DNA of 64,000 nt from Tamarix chinensis (lineage: Eukaryota; Streptophyta; Magnoliopsida; Caryophyllales; Tamaricaceae). The notes below the pieces were generated by a model that made no database searches, was not told the DNA's origin, and saw only the letters and a list, made by a program, of their open reading frames with translations. The stretch is from contig CM060174.1 in assembly GCA_030549775.1 (NCBI GenBank), positions 71,117,466 through 71,181,465 of the forward strand. Reading direction: 5' to 3'. A program made the position numbers and the translations under genes. Shown in pieces: positions 24,465 through 36,125 of this stretch. Position 1 is the stretch's first letter, and each line of letters starts with the position of its first letter.

Positions 24465-27400
24465 TTATCGAGATAGATACAAGATTTGGTATTAAGAAAT
24501 TTAATCGATCTGTCAATCTTGGAATATGAAAATTAAATATGTGGGTGATTCTAATTCATAATGGATTGAAAACAACTTTATCTAACCATCAGAAGAAGTT
24601 AGAATCATTGATATATGAGAGATTTGAAGAATTAGATCTAAAGGCTCTCTCTACGATACAATTTTGTTTGTCAAATGAGGTATTGTGGAAGTGGAAAAAG
24701 AATCAACAGTAGCTGCCTTGTGGTTGAAGCTAGAGTCATTGTTTATGGAAAAATCAGTAACAAATCAGCTACTATTGAAGAGTTGGCTTCACGGCCTGAA
24801 ATTAGGTGAGAGTCAATTTCTAAAGAGTCAATTGGATGAATTTGTCTCTATAGTTATAGATTTTCATAATATAGATTTCAAATTAGATGATAAAGATTTG
24901 GCTATTATATTGTTATGTTCTTTACCCACTAGTTTAAAAAAAATTCGTGAGACAGTTTTATATGGGAAGGACAAGTTAGTCCTTGAGGATGTAAAATCCA
25001 CCCTGCTACAACTAGAGTTGATTGTAAGAAGTCTAGATCTAAGTCGAAGAGTTGGAAGAAGAATGTGACATATTGTGGGTGTCACAAGAAGGGGAATATT
25101 AGGAATTTTTATCCTAGTAGGAAGCCTAGTGCTTCGTCTAGTGAGTCATTCAGTAGAAAGGATGATACTGTAGGTGCCCATGATAATAGTGATGGAGGTA
25201 TGATGTCGGCTATTGATAGAAATAACAAGATAAGTGATAGATGGATATTGAATTCTAGGTGCTCTTACCATATATGTCCTAAATAGAGTTATTTTAGACA
25301 TTCAAGGTGAATTAGGGTGGAGTTGTCTTGATGGGAAACAATGCTGCTTGCAAAGTTGTTGGTATTGGGATAGTGAAGGTAAGGATGCATGATGATGTGG
25401 TCCAAACATTGTTCAACATGATACATATCCTAAATATGATCAAGAACCTCATCTCTTTATGTTACTTGGATTGTAATGGGTACTAGAGTGTTATTGAGCA
25501 TGGTACCTTGAGAGTTATAAAAGGGGATCTAGTGGCAGTGAAGGGGGAAGTGGGTCGGAAAATCGTATGAGTTGATGGGTTCCATTGTTATGGGGAAAGA
25601 TGGTATGACACTGGTGAGGTTGTGAGACTCAAATTTTACAACACTTTGGCATATGAGACTGGAAAACATGAGTGTCAAGGGTCTAACTAAGCTCTCTAAG
25701 AGGGGACACCGGATGGATAGAGTATAGGTACTATGGACTTCTGTGAGTACTGTGTGTTTGGAAAGCAGAAGAGAGTTATCTTTTCAATATCTAAGCATAG
25801 TATGAGAGAGCCTCTTGAGTATATCCATTCATATTTTTGGGGTCCAACATGAGTGGTTTCCAAAGGTGGTTCGCGATTCTTACTAATGTTCATTGATGAC
25901 TTCTCTAGAAAGGTATGTGTTCATTTCTTAAAGCATAAGAATGATCTTAGTGTTTTTAAATGCCGGAAGACCTTGATAGAAAAGTGGAATGGAAAGCATG
26001 TTAGGTGTCTCATAGCATATAATGTTCTTGAGTTTGTAGAGTAAAGTTTCACTAATTTTTGCCAAGACCAAATGATACAAAGAAATCACACCTGTGTTGG
26101 AAGACCACAGTAGAATAGGGTTGTTAAGTAGATGAAGATATTCATTTTGGAGAAAGATCAATATATGTTATCATAGGGAGGGCTAGGTAGAGACATTTTG
26201 GTTGAGGCGGTTCATATAGCAGCATACTTGGTGAACCAGTCACCAAATCAGTTCATTGATTTGAAGACACCTAAGGATTTGTCATCTAATAAGCTAGCTG
26301 ATTACTCTGATTTGCATGTATTTGGTTACCCAGCTTATGCTTATTTGAATGATGGTATAATTAAGCCTAGAGTCAAGAAGTGTATATTTCTTAGCTTTAC
26401 ATCAGAAGTGAAGGGGTATAGGTTATGAGACCAAGTTACATCTAAGTTCTCTACCATTAGGGATGTTACCTTCAATGAGTTCATGTTCCTCTAGAAGATT
26501 GAGTCTTATGATGGTGTCACTAAGGAGGTGGATTAGGAGACCGCTTCAGGTTAGATGGAGGTTGAGGTTGAGTTGGATGATAGATACCCTTCTGATAGAC
26601 CCACTATTCCTAAAGTGGGCGGATCTAGGCAGCAAGTGGAGCAAAGAGGCATTGATCTAGGAAGAGGATAAATGATTGTCAAGCCTCCGATCAATTATGG
26701 TTATGAAGAATTGGTTGTCTATGGTTTCTCTAGTGTAGAGACTGTTGTTGATTTGCATGAAATAAAATCATTCTCAAAGGCTATTGAGAGTACTCTTTCT
26801 GTTGAATGGTGTGCCACTATAGAGAAAAGTATGGAGTCCTTATTGAAGAATCAGATATGGAAACTTATGAAGGAACCGAGGAAGAAAAATATAGTTGATT
26901 GCAAGTGGGTGTACGATTTCAAACAAGAAGCTCCGGGGTTGAGAGACCAAGGTAAAAGACTCATTTAGTTGCACACGGATTCACTAAGATTCCAAGCATG
27001 GACTATAAAGAGGTATTTGTACCTTACTTATGCATGTGGCTATGCATGATTTTGAGTTTGTGTATTTGGATGTTAAAACTACATTTTTATATGGTGAGCT
27101 CAAAGAGGAGATTTTCATGCGATAGTTTGATGGGTTTGTGGTTGAAGGGATGCGTGATCATGTGTGTGTGTTGAATAGGTCATTATACGCTCTCCTAGAT
27201 GTGGTTTAAATGATTTGATCATTTTATGCTTGGGCATGGTTTCTCCAAGAGTGAGTATGATGGATGCATGTACTTGAAGGAGATGGAGGGTGGTTCTTTC
27301 GTAAATCTTTTGCTATATGTTGATGAAATGCTTGTTGCAACACAAGATATGTTTGATGCTGACAAGGTGAAGGTAATGTTGAAAAGTGAGTTTGAGATGA

Positions 27401-28255
27401 AGGATCTTGGAGCTACGAAGAGGATCTTTACCATGGAGATTATTAGAAACCGTGAGCATAAGCTTTTGTACTTTTCATAGGAGTCCTATGTGAACAAGGT
27501 GCTAGAGAGATTTCATATGATGGCTACCAAGATGGTGAGCACTCCATTGGCTACTGACTTCAGATTATCTACTTTAGATTGTCCCAAATCCAAATAGGAA
27601 GAGGAGTTCATGGCAACAGTTCCACATTTAAATGCTATTGGTTGTATCATGTACGTTATAGTGTGTGTCTGGCCTGATATTGCTTAGGTTGTTAGTGTTG
27701 TGAGTCAATATATGGCAAATCTAGAAAATGCTCACTAGAAGGTAGTGAAGTGGATCCTTAGATACTTGAAGGGAATTTCATTAGCTTGTATTGAGTATGG
27801 GAGATCAACTGATTTTCTAGTTAGGTTCATGGACTCTGATTATGGTGGAAACATTGATAAAAGGTGATCCACTAGTGGATATGTTTTCTATCTTGGTGGT
27901 TCAACTATTAGCTAGAGGTCTTCCTTGCATGATGTGATGACGTTATCCTCTACTGATGTAGAGTATATGGCTTGGTGGTTTAGTATGAGAGTTGGGGTTT
28001 GGTCATGGTGTTTCAATTTTTCATGGTTACAGCTTGAGTGCTATCTATTTAGTGAAGAATAGAAATTCTTTCCATTGCCAAACGAAGCACATTGACATCA
28101 GATATCACTTTATCTAGGGTACTATTGTTGTAGAAAAAGTTGTGTTAGAGAAAGTGGGTACTTTGGATAATCTAGCTAATATGATAATGAAGCCATTAAT
28201 TGTGGGTAAGTTCGAGTGTTTTTCAAACTTGATTGGTGTTCATAGGCCATGATTT
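24465..28255 (+). pseudogene. copia gag-pol polyprotein remnant
   Basis: Gag of the UBN2 type spans about 24,480-25,060 (WLKLESLFMEKSVTNQLLLK). A knuckle relic follows at 25,066-25,110 (CGCHKKGNIRNFY, with His and last Cys replaced). The protease motif WILNSRCSYHIC near 25,244 has Asn for the catalytic Asp. Integrase lies at about 25,650-26,045 (FIDDFSRKVCVHFLKHKN; a later catalytic Asp is replaced in LIAYNVLEF). RT lies at 26,780-27,480 (VDCKWVYDFK; active site YVDE instead of YVDD). RNase H is at about 27,700-28,250 (YLKGISLACIEYG, TSGYVFYLGGSTIS). Numerous stops and shifts. Each catalytic centre that could be read carries a damaging change, so the element is non-autonomous. Confidence 0.85.
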
Positions 28256-28317
28256 CCTTTTTTGGAATAGGATTTTTGTAGAGGTCTTTACATATCAAGC
28301 ATCATAAATACTGCATC

Positions 28318-28331
28318 GAGGTGGAGAATTG
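28318..28331 (+). other. Polypurine tract of the copia element
   Basis: GAGGTGGAGAATTG immediately precedes the TGAGTTTTGAC start of the 3' LTR, as in Tnt1-like elements. This fixes the true LTR start. Confidence 0.7.
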
Positions 28332-28875
28332 TGAGTTTTGACTAGGTATTTGAGCACAATATAAAGCTATGTTAGTTTGTGTATGTGTTGGAGAAGTTAA
28401 GTGTATATGGAGGTTTGTGTGAGAAACATGAGGGTCCCATGTTAATAAACATAGACCGTGTTTTTTTGTGGGATCTTTGATGTATTTTGGAAAAAAAATT
28501 CAAAAGTACCAAAATAAATGCAGGGTTCTCGTGTTTCCTATGCACTGACTGTGCTTTTCCTTAATTTCATAACATATTAATTTGCCCTACGGTTTTTTTT
28601 CTATACAAGAAGACATGTTGAAACCATAGCTGTTGAGATTCATGTTTCCAAACTTATTCTTCTTCTCCATGGAATTCTCCATTCAAAGAGAATTGTAGAT
28701 TTGTGTAATTAATTGATTAATTAATTTAATCATATTGTAATTACACAAGAGCACGAATTAAGATCTCTACTTTTTCCTTAGTTGCTTTGTTATATGATTG
28801 AATCCTCAATTGTACATAATCTTTTTAATTCTAATTTGGTTTGGATATTTGTAAATCCATGCTAATTACATAACA
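28332..28875 (+). repeat. 3' LTR of the copia element
   Basis: It starts TGAGTTTTGAC and ends TAACA. It is about 23 bases longer than the 5' LTR because of an extra stretch (GTATTTGAGCACAATATAA region) near the start. Confidence 0.85.
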
Positions 28876-29250
28876 GAGATACTATAGGGTAGAAAAGGGT
28901 CTACCAGACCATTTAGAGCAAAATGCCTATTAACATGCCATCAAATCCTACTTAAATATATGAATCAATAAATGATGTGTGTGGGAATATAAAATTATCA
29001 ATTATGTAAAACCAATTCTCGATTATGTTTTAATTAAGAAGTAGAAGATTCGAAAGTGATGTATGAATGATGAAAATATTCGAATAAGGTAGGATAATGA
29101 TGATGATGATTCGAATATGGTGATGATGATTCGATGATGATGAGTGAATGATTAAGATGATTCAAATTTGATGGGATGATGATGATGATGATTTGATAAT
29201 GATGTGATAATGAATATGATGATTTGATAATTAGGGCTTAATGATATAAG
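28876..29250 (+). repeat. Continuation of repeat copy A, then GAT-rich DNA
   Basis: It begins GAGATACTATAGGGTAGA, which lines up with GAGATATATAGAGTAGA at 46,112 and so resumes the interrupted repeat. Similarity fades within about 60 bases. From 29,090 to 29,225 the DNA is dominated by GATGAT triplets with interspersed ATTCGAAT-like pieces. Confidence 0.55.
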
Positions 29251-29258
29251 ATGTCGTG

Positions 29259-29350
29259 GGTTAGGGTTATGGTTAGGATTAGTTTTGAAAATTAGGGTTA
29301 GGGTTAGGGTTAAGGTTAAGGTTTGGTTCGAAACTTAGGGTTAGGGTTTT
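29259..29350 (+). repeat. Telomere-like interstitial repeat, (TTAGGG)-rich
   Basis: Several GGGTTA/TTAGGG units, the longest run at 29,291-29,310 (ATTAGGGTTAGGGTTAGGGT), then GGTTAAGGTTAAGG and CTTAGGGTTAGGG. The period is six, not the seven (TTTAGGG) usual in plants. Short and degenerate. Confidence 0.7.
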
Positions 29351-31238
29351 GAATTAGGATTTTGATTTTTGGGATGTTTTTGGATGATGATTGGGGCTAT
29401 AAGGGCATGGGTTACGGATCTTAGAAAGATAGTACTTAATCTCTAATTCACACAGACAAAGAAATTAAGGGTTTCAAGATTAATCATTCACACAAATTTG
29501 ATTAAACTTGAGATGAACTCATAGATAATTCAATACTTGAAATTTGCATTCACCTTCAATTTAATCAGTTATCTCCAATCATGGGTTCTATAGATTTATA
29601 TATCCAAGGCTATCGATTACAAGATACTAGCTAAAAGTTATAATTCTTCAACAGACACCTAGCTAAAAGATACTAGAATATAGAATATTCTTCAAAAGGT
29701 AGATTTATGCTACTTTATTCTCTATCTAATTTCTAACTCTACTAATTAATTAATTAATTAATTCATTCATCTAATATGCACGTCCAAGCTGCATATTATT
29801 TCCCCCGTGCACGTAACTATGCACTCCATCCATGCCATGCACATGCACGTATACGCCTTGTAGCTTGTATGGTATATTTCATCTATAACTAGCAATGTAA
29901 CTATCTATTTGTCTTCAATTTTGTGGGAGATAATTTCTAAATGAAGAAACATTGGTTCCATAATAAAGAATATTAATTCTTGAGTGTTTGCTCCTGCATC
30001 AATAAAGCCCAAGGAATATTATCGAGGCATTAAAGCCCAAGTTAGATTGTTGATATATTAAAGCCCAAGTTTTATTCCATGAAAGGCCTAATAAAATTAT
30101 ATCTTAATGTGCATTGACTCTTATTATTTGAAAAAAAAAGATCAATAGCAAACATCTAAGTCAACCAAAAGTTCACATTTAAGGTCAAACAAATAACTAG
30201 TCTAAAGGCACATAAAAGAACTAAAATATCTTTAAGGTTAACTAACTTACCTTAAGATTAAAATAGGCGTATTTCATTCAAAAAGTATTATACTTAACCA
30301 ATTATTTTCTTATGATGAAATTTAAATATGGACACCAAGACAAAATAATAAGATTACTCAATGTATCCAAAGTGTCTCTTTTTTCTTTGTCTTATTTAAT
30401 TAATCATTTTAATTAATATCTCTAGGTCTACTCATCAAATGCTAGCCACATGTCAAACTTATCTATTTTTATTTTTTTATGAACATAATATTCAATTAGG
30501 TCTTAAAATTTTTATAATTCAAATGTAATGGTCAAAATGTCCTTATTTACTTAAAACCATCTTAAACATCTAAAATTCATAATTTGCTCTAAACGACATA
30601 AAAAACTAATATATAATATACCAAATTTTATGTAAAATACCCAACGAAGACAATAGTATACTTACAACTTTACAAAAAAATATTTAATTCCCAATATACC
30701 CATGGAAAAATGTGCTTAAAACCTATTAAAATTCATATCAACTCTAAATGCTCCAAAATTCATAACCTATTATACAGACAATGACATACTTGGATAAACT
30801 TAACAACAAAAAATCACATAAAATAAAATGGACGAGAGCTCAACTATTCAAATCTAGGAATTTTCATCATGATTCTACTAAAAATTCAGTACATCTATAT
30901 TGTACATTCACCATGACTCTATTGAATATTCATCATAATTCTAACAAATATAAGGACATATGAAAATATCATAAATCATTATTTCATCAAAATTTCATGC
31001 TTATACACATAATATAGGAGCATAAACATGTCATTAAAGTTTTTACAATATCTTATTTTATGATTATAATTAAAATAAAGCTAATTATGCATAAAATACT
31101 ATAAAATATACCTAGCACAAAATCCTATTTTAAAGGTTAATTTAATTACCAACATTTATATGCTCTTGAGAAAAGCTAAAATAAGGAGTTTAGAAACTCC
31201 TAATCTAACCAACTTGGTCACCTTTAATAATATAAGAT
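29351..31238. other. AT-rich DNA, no gene seen
   Basis: No coding or element structure recognised. Contains a TTAATTAAT-type tetranucleotide run at 29,741-29,764, a stretch with three AAAGCCCAAG copies (30,005-30,070), and a CATGCA/GTGCACG-rich patch at 29,777-29,860. Confidence 0.5.
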
Positions 31239-31243
31239 AAAAG

Positions 31244-31557
31244 TGTAATACTCCCAAAAATTATGCAGAGTGTTATAATGATTGATATGGCTACTTATAT
31301 CAACATGGTATACCATCCTTTTGGTGATTCATTCCTAATAACTCACAATCAATTGTGCTTGTATTAAAGCAATTTTTATGATAGGTGACCCTTTTGGGAA
31401 GGTTTAGATTTTTTTTTAAATTTTATTGAGATACACATAATTGAGGATAGAGCGTACAAAAATGACTTGTGTTGATCTATGGGGCCATTAGATTAATCCC
31501 CATGTGGTCGTATTGGCTTGTGGTACCTATGTTTTTATATCAAATCGGATTATTACA
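31244..31557 (+). mobile_element. Solo LTR of a Cassandra-type TRIM, 314 bp
   Basis: The unit begins TGTAATACTCCC and ends GATTATTACA, so its termini form a short inverted repeat with TG...CA ends. Identical pentamers AAAAG lie immediately outside at 31,239-31,243 and 31,558-31,562. Length fits a single LTR, and it has no internal domain, hence a solo LTR left by recombination. A 5S rRNA-like stretch lies inside, which is the hallmark of Cassandra elements. A related but diverged copy lies inverted at 43,175-43,523. Confidence 0.85.
31307..31405 (+). pseudogene. 5S rRNA-like region inside the solo LTR
   Basis: Blocks occur in the order and spacing of plant 5S rRNA: ATACCA, GGTGATTC, AACTC, then GTGCTTG (part of the A box), then TGATAGGTGACCC (C-box region) and TGGGAAG. 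The match is degenerate and no functional 5S gene is implied. The internal promoter elements are partly changed. Same strand as the LTR. Confidence 0.75.
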
Positions 31558-31562
31558 AAAAG

Positions 31563-32123
31563 AGGTAGATAAACCAAGCTTCATAAATACAAAAATGGGA
31601 AAGCAAGGAATTGAAAAGGCAGAACATGGGAGAGTAGAATAACCAACAAAAAGAGGATGAAAGAGCTTGACTCAAGATGTAATAAGTTAAGAAAATTATT
31701 AGGGAAAGAGGGAGGAAGAAGGTGGAACACAAAATTTATCACAGAAGTCAGCCGTGATAAAAAAACACAACATGCAACATATTAGAAGGTTGGTTTGTAA
31801 GAGAAAAGGAGACAGAAAAAGAAGGTGATGAAGCCATGGTAAAGGAGGAAATACATGTAACATGTAGAAAAAAATGCAAGGAAGAACAATAGAAATCAAA
31901 AGAATAATTGTAGAGTAAGTAGGCCAAATAGAGGCACAAATCCAGCTGAAAATTATGAAAATAACCAATTGTTGCATGTGGCAGCTGGTTGGGAGAGAAA
32001 ATTAAGCAAAAATATTATGTTGATGTGGCTCGATTTGAGGAAATAAAATCATATGGAGTTTTAGTATATAAAAATATTTAAAAATAAATGGAAATGAAGG
32101 AAATAGAAAACCTAGAAAGAGAA

Positions 32124-32175
<52 letters not shown>

Positions 32176-33050
32176 CAAGTTGATCAAAAGTGGAAAGAAA
32201 TTAGCTTTGTTTTACTAATGAAATTCTATGATTTTATGTGAGCTTAAAGAGAAATGCACAATTTGAAAATGATAGAGTGAGATCCTACCGGGAGGCGTGT
32301 GGAGTGAGTTTTTGATTTGACCTTAGCCTTAATTGAGTGCTAGGATTAGGGGTGTAAGAAAGATGTGCTATGCTTGAGCATGCAAGAGAAATATCATAAA
32401 ATCATGATTATGGTACTTGATGTAGTTTTTTATTTGATGAAATCTAAAAAAGTTAGAAATATGATTTGGTTTGGTTATAAGACTAGTTAGGATCAAAATA
32501 ATGGTTAGATGATTGGTTTCAATTTATTTTGATTAATTGAATTGCAAGAATATCCAATAATGGACACTTGTTGGAAAAATATCATTTGAATTCCAAAATT
32601 CACAAAAAAAATATGTAAATGTGAAGAATAGTTTTAAAAACAAAAATATATAAAAAAATCTTTCATATCAAAGTTATTTTGAAGTTGTACGGAAGGAAAA
32701 AAACCAAAAAATGGCAAAAATAGATAAGTCAAGAAACCATATTTTTCTGCAAATACAAAAAATGAATAATGGGGGTTAAAATTGTTATGGATTGATGTAG
32801 AATATTTTTAGGAAACCAAATGTATATAAATATTGGTCCTTAGAACTCATTTGATGACCAATGGATTAAAAATGACAAAATAACTAAAATTATCTAGTTG
32901 TGTAAATGGATTTTTCTGCAATTTAATGATTCATAAGAAATGGATGAGGTATGAATGAATATAATGGATAAATGAGCTCAAAATAATTTTTTGTTGGTCC
33001 ATAAATTTTGAAATGATGAAAAGAATTGAAACACAAGAATCAGAGAGTTG
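31563..33050. other. AT-rich DNA with a GA microsatellite
   Basis: No gene recognised. A GA-rich run occupies about 32,119-32,171. Open frames on the other strand here are translations of that run or of low-complexity DNA. Confidence 0.6.
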
Positions 33051-33059
33051 TAATAAAAT

Positions 33060-33270
33060 ATGTTTCTATGGAGAGAACAAGGTACCACAAAACATGAGTG
33101 AGGCTTTAGTGAAATACGAATATCATAGCGGTGAAACATGTATGAGATATTTATTAGTAAAACATGAATATAGCAGTGGTGAAACATAAATGATATAATT
33201 TTTTAAATGATGAAACATTAGAATATAAATGATGAAACTGCATAGTAGTCATTGTGAAACTTGATTATAG
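33060..33270 (+). repeat. GTGAAACATG-type repeat cluster
   Basis: The motif GTGAAACATG and close variants recur about six times at 30-45-base intervals (AGCGGTGAAACATGTATG, AGTAAAACATGAATATAG, AGTGGTGAAACATAAATG). It resembles the cluster at 21.3-21.7 kb and precedes the MULE C-terminal remnant. Confidence 0.7.
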
Positions 33271-33429
33271 CTATAATGACATATATGTTTATTATTTATA
33301 AATATGTCTTTTATTTTTTGTGGTAGTATGTTGTGAAAGTATGAGTGTGAAAATGTTACTTAGTTAATGAATTTATATTGGCTTAGACTATTTTCTCTAA
33401 GGATTTTTTTCCCCTAATGGTGTTTTCTC

Positions 33430-34320
33430 ATCCTAACAGATTGAGACTACTAAGATATATGTCTTACATAGGTTGAATAAAACTCCTCTTTATAATTTCT
33501 ATCAATTTTTTTTGATGTTGTTAAAGATTGGAGAAGGAATATAAATAAAGAACATTTTAGATATTTAGTTGGATAGCTTGAGATACTTCTTGTTGATATT
33601 GAATTATTGATTAATGTAGAGTAGACTTATACTATTGAGTTTTATACATTATTTGAGGAGTATTATAGTAAATTTCTAGCATTGTATCAAAGTAAGGATG
33701 GAGTTGTTGGTGTTTATTTTAGATTCTTTGTTTGGCAGGCAAAACATGATACAATTCAGCATTTTATTGGTTCTAATGAAACCGAACATTCAATTCTTTG
33801 CATTTGTAAGTTGATTATGGTAGTTGGTTTATAGTGTAACCATTATTTATGTATATATTAGATCTATTGTGTCAAAAGAATACCAATGCAGTACATATTA
33901 TATAGGTGGAATAATGAACTATTGAAATAAATAGCGATTAATCACAAAATAGTGAGTGTTACTCTATATTTTTTAGGAGGATAAACATTATGAGGTAGTT
34001 CAATCAATTGGTCTCATTGTATGGTTTAAATAGTATTTTTTTTAAAAAATATGCAAGGATGCTTACAAACATACGAAAGAGGAATTAGATAAACATGGCA
34101 CTTCTATTGATTTTGAGGTTATAGAAGATGATCGTGGTATAACTACTAAGGAAGCATTCTATCATAGTATGTTGCCTAATAAGGTATTGATCCCACTCGG
34201 ATCAAGGGACAAAGGGATAAAGAAATGTAAGGAAAAAGAGTATGATTGAGAAGAAGTAATGTACCGAGAGGTCAAAAGAAAAATTGTATGCATGTTTCCA
34301 AGTGGACAAAATAATTAGTT
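33430..34320 (+). pseudogene. FAR1-type MULE transposase, C-terminal half with SWIM finger
   Basis: Frames give YYSKFLALYQSKDGVVGVYF (about 33,660-33,720), then FVWQAKHDTIQHFIGSNETE, then the SWIM zinc-finger pattern HSILCICKLIMVVGL.CNHYL (CxC...CxH, about 33,788-33,850), then KRIPMQYIL.RWNNE (33,874-33,915). This is the usual order at the C-terminus of FAR1/FRS-type transposases. A later block (about 34,050-34,250) reads HSMLPNKVLIPLGSRDKGIKK. Stops and frame changes are frequent. Together with 21.8-22.9 kb it would make one protein; the two are now about 10.6 kb apart. Confidence 0.7.
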
Positions 34321-35200
34321 CCAAGACATGTACATGTATGTTGAAATACAATTTTTTTTACTATTAATGTATATTTTAGCCTAATGTATTACATGTTGTA
34401 GTACTGGTTAAACTTGTCAACTACAGTGGGGAAACATAAAGGGACTAATGATGAAATAGTGTTGAATACCATTTTTTGTGTGTGAAAGAAGTCTATTTAT
34501 CTAAAAATGCTTCATTATTATTATTATTATTATTATTATTTAGGAGAGAGTAAACCAAGTATTTGGTGATGGGTTTTTTGCCCATCCAAGTGATGGTGGT
34601 TAATCATTGTTTGTTTGTAGTTTTGAATCACAAGATTCATCTCATTTTCCTTTTGTAGAATTTGCAAAGTCCAACGATAAAGCTAATATATATATTAAAA
34701 TATGTTGAATTATACGTGTTCATACATATATATTTTAGTTTAAAAGTGATTTTGAACTAATTCTATTTATGGAAGTAGTAAATCATTATCGGTTTAGGGG
34801 AATATCAAACATTATTGTGCCATATCCAATGCTAAATCTGTATTGGATAAATTTAGGAAGGCAAACCTCTCAAAGTGATTCATGTTCCCTAAGCATAAGG
34901 TAAATCATAGAATCATGGAAAATTGGCAAAGCATCAAAAGAAGGAAAGTGATTTATTTTCTAAAGCAACCTGGAATTTCAAAGAAGATGACAAAGCAACA
35001 AGGAATTTCCATCAATTATATCCTTAGAAATCACTTTTCAAATGATTTTTTTTGTGATTTTTTAAGATCTAGATAATGTATATGTGTTGTATATTATATT
35101 AATTTAAAATTTTCTTGAATATTGTATTGTCTTTATTCTTTGTATTATTAAACCTCTAGAATAAGCACATTTATATTGATGTTGATTTCTAATGAAATGC
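34321..35200. other. AT-rich DNA downstream of the MULE C-terminal remnant
   Basis: Contains a (TTA)n run at about 34,512-34,541 and scattered short frames without recognisable similarity. Probably the rest of the MULE. Confidence 0.4.
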
Positions 35201-35204
35201 TAAA

Positions 35205-35475
35205 ATATGAGATTAGAGGTGGTGAAACATGAAGACTACATTAGTGAAACATATTTTGAGAAGTAGTTTTAAATCAATGATGGTTCGTAATTGTGGTAAA
35301 AAAATAAGGATATAAATGAAGAAATATGATGATATATGTATTGTAACAAGAGGTTATACATGATGAAACATATAGAATGGTGAGACATGAGGATATAAAA
35401 CATAATTGTATTACAATTTATTCAACACAAGTAAAGTACGATGAAACATCAAGATACTTATGGTTAAACATATTT
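35205..35475 (+). repeat. GTGAAACATG-type repeat cluster
   Basis: Repeated GTGAAACAT(G/A) with variants (GGTGGTGAAACATGAAGAC, TTAGTGAAACATATT, GGTGAGACATGAGG, CGATGAAACATCAAG), as in the other clusters of this region. Confidence 0.65.
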
Positions 35476-35479
35476 TTGA

Positions 35480-35501
35480 TATATATATATATATATATAT
35501 G
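35480..35501. repeat. (TA)n microsatellite
   Basis: Uninterrupted AT run just left of the small hAT MITE. Confidence 0.9.
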
Positions 35502-35520
35502 TAATATATACAAAACCAAT

Positions 35521-35799
35521 TAGGGATGGATATTTTCTCTTTAGATTTGGGTCCCTATCAAGGATTTCTTATTTAGGTTCATTGGGCATTAGGGATAAGG
35601 TCATGTTTTGAATGTTGGATTGGGGAATTAATTAGGGATAAATTTAGTTATGGGGATTTAGTCCCTATGGGAATCTAGTTAGGAATTCTCTAATAGGGAA
35701 AATTTGGAGATCAAGGCTGGTTTAGGGATTATTTTTGCTTATTGGGTTTAGGTATAGGTATGGGGTCCCTATCTTCAACCAGTCTTGTTTCCATCCTTA
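35521..35799. mobile_element. hAT-type MITE, 279 bp
   Basis: Left end TAGGGATGGATA; right end on the other strand TAAGGATGGAAA. Flanking octamers 35,513-35,520 (AAACCAAT) and 35,800-35,807 (GAACCAAT) agree at 7 of 8 positions. The interior is rich in GGGTCCCTAT and TTAGGGAT motifs and has no reading frame. Confidence 0.75.
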
Positions 35800-35807
35800 G
35801 AACCAAT

Positions 35808-36120
35808 CACAACATTGGGTTGTGCCTGGAACATCAAAAGCTTGAAGATATAAAAGATAAAAATACTTTACAACTTTCTAATTTCAAACATTCAACATTG
35901 ATAATATTGTGATTCTAACTAAGTATTAGAGAAATAACAAATAAAATCATTTCCTTCACAACTTATTGCTTCTATATGATATAATTTTTTTTACAATACT
36001 TTGTTTACAATGATATCATCTCATTTTCTGTAGAGGAAGAACAAATGAAAATTTAATAGTTATACCTTCTTTATGCAATATGGATGAAAGAATGTTGAAT
36101 AGAAAATTAAGAAAAAAAGA
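35808..36120. other. AT-rich DNA, no gene seen
   Basis: Nothing recognised. Confidence 0.5.
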
Positions 36121-36125
36121 AGATT

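Larger units (their letters stand above)
23909..28875 (+). mobile_element. Ty1/copia retrotransposon, Tork/Tnt1-like, decayed
   Basis: Two direct LTRs (23,909-24,429 and 28,332-28,875) flank gag, protease, integrase, RT and RNase H remnants in plus orientation, the order that defines copia. A PBS and a PPT are in place. The LTRs are visibly diverged, including length differences near their starts. The insertion splits repeat copy A, and the paralogue at 46,106-46,125 shows the uninterrupted sequence. A 5-bp target duplication is no longer clear. Confidence 0.88.

Noticed and set aside
31307..31405. Functional 5S rRNA gene
   Set aside because: Too many differences from plant 5S, no poly-T stop at the right place, and location inside an LTR with its own target duplication.
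31699..32187. Leucine/serine-rich minus-strand frames resembling signal peptides
   Set aside because: Translations of AG-rich DNA and the GA microsatellite; no gene structure around them.
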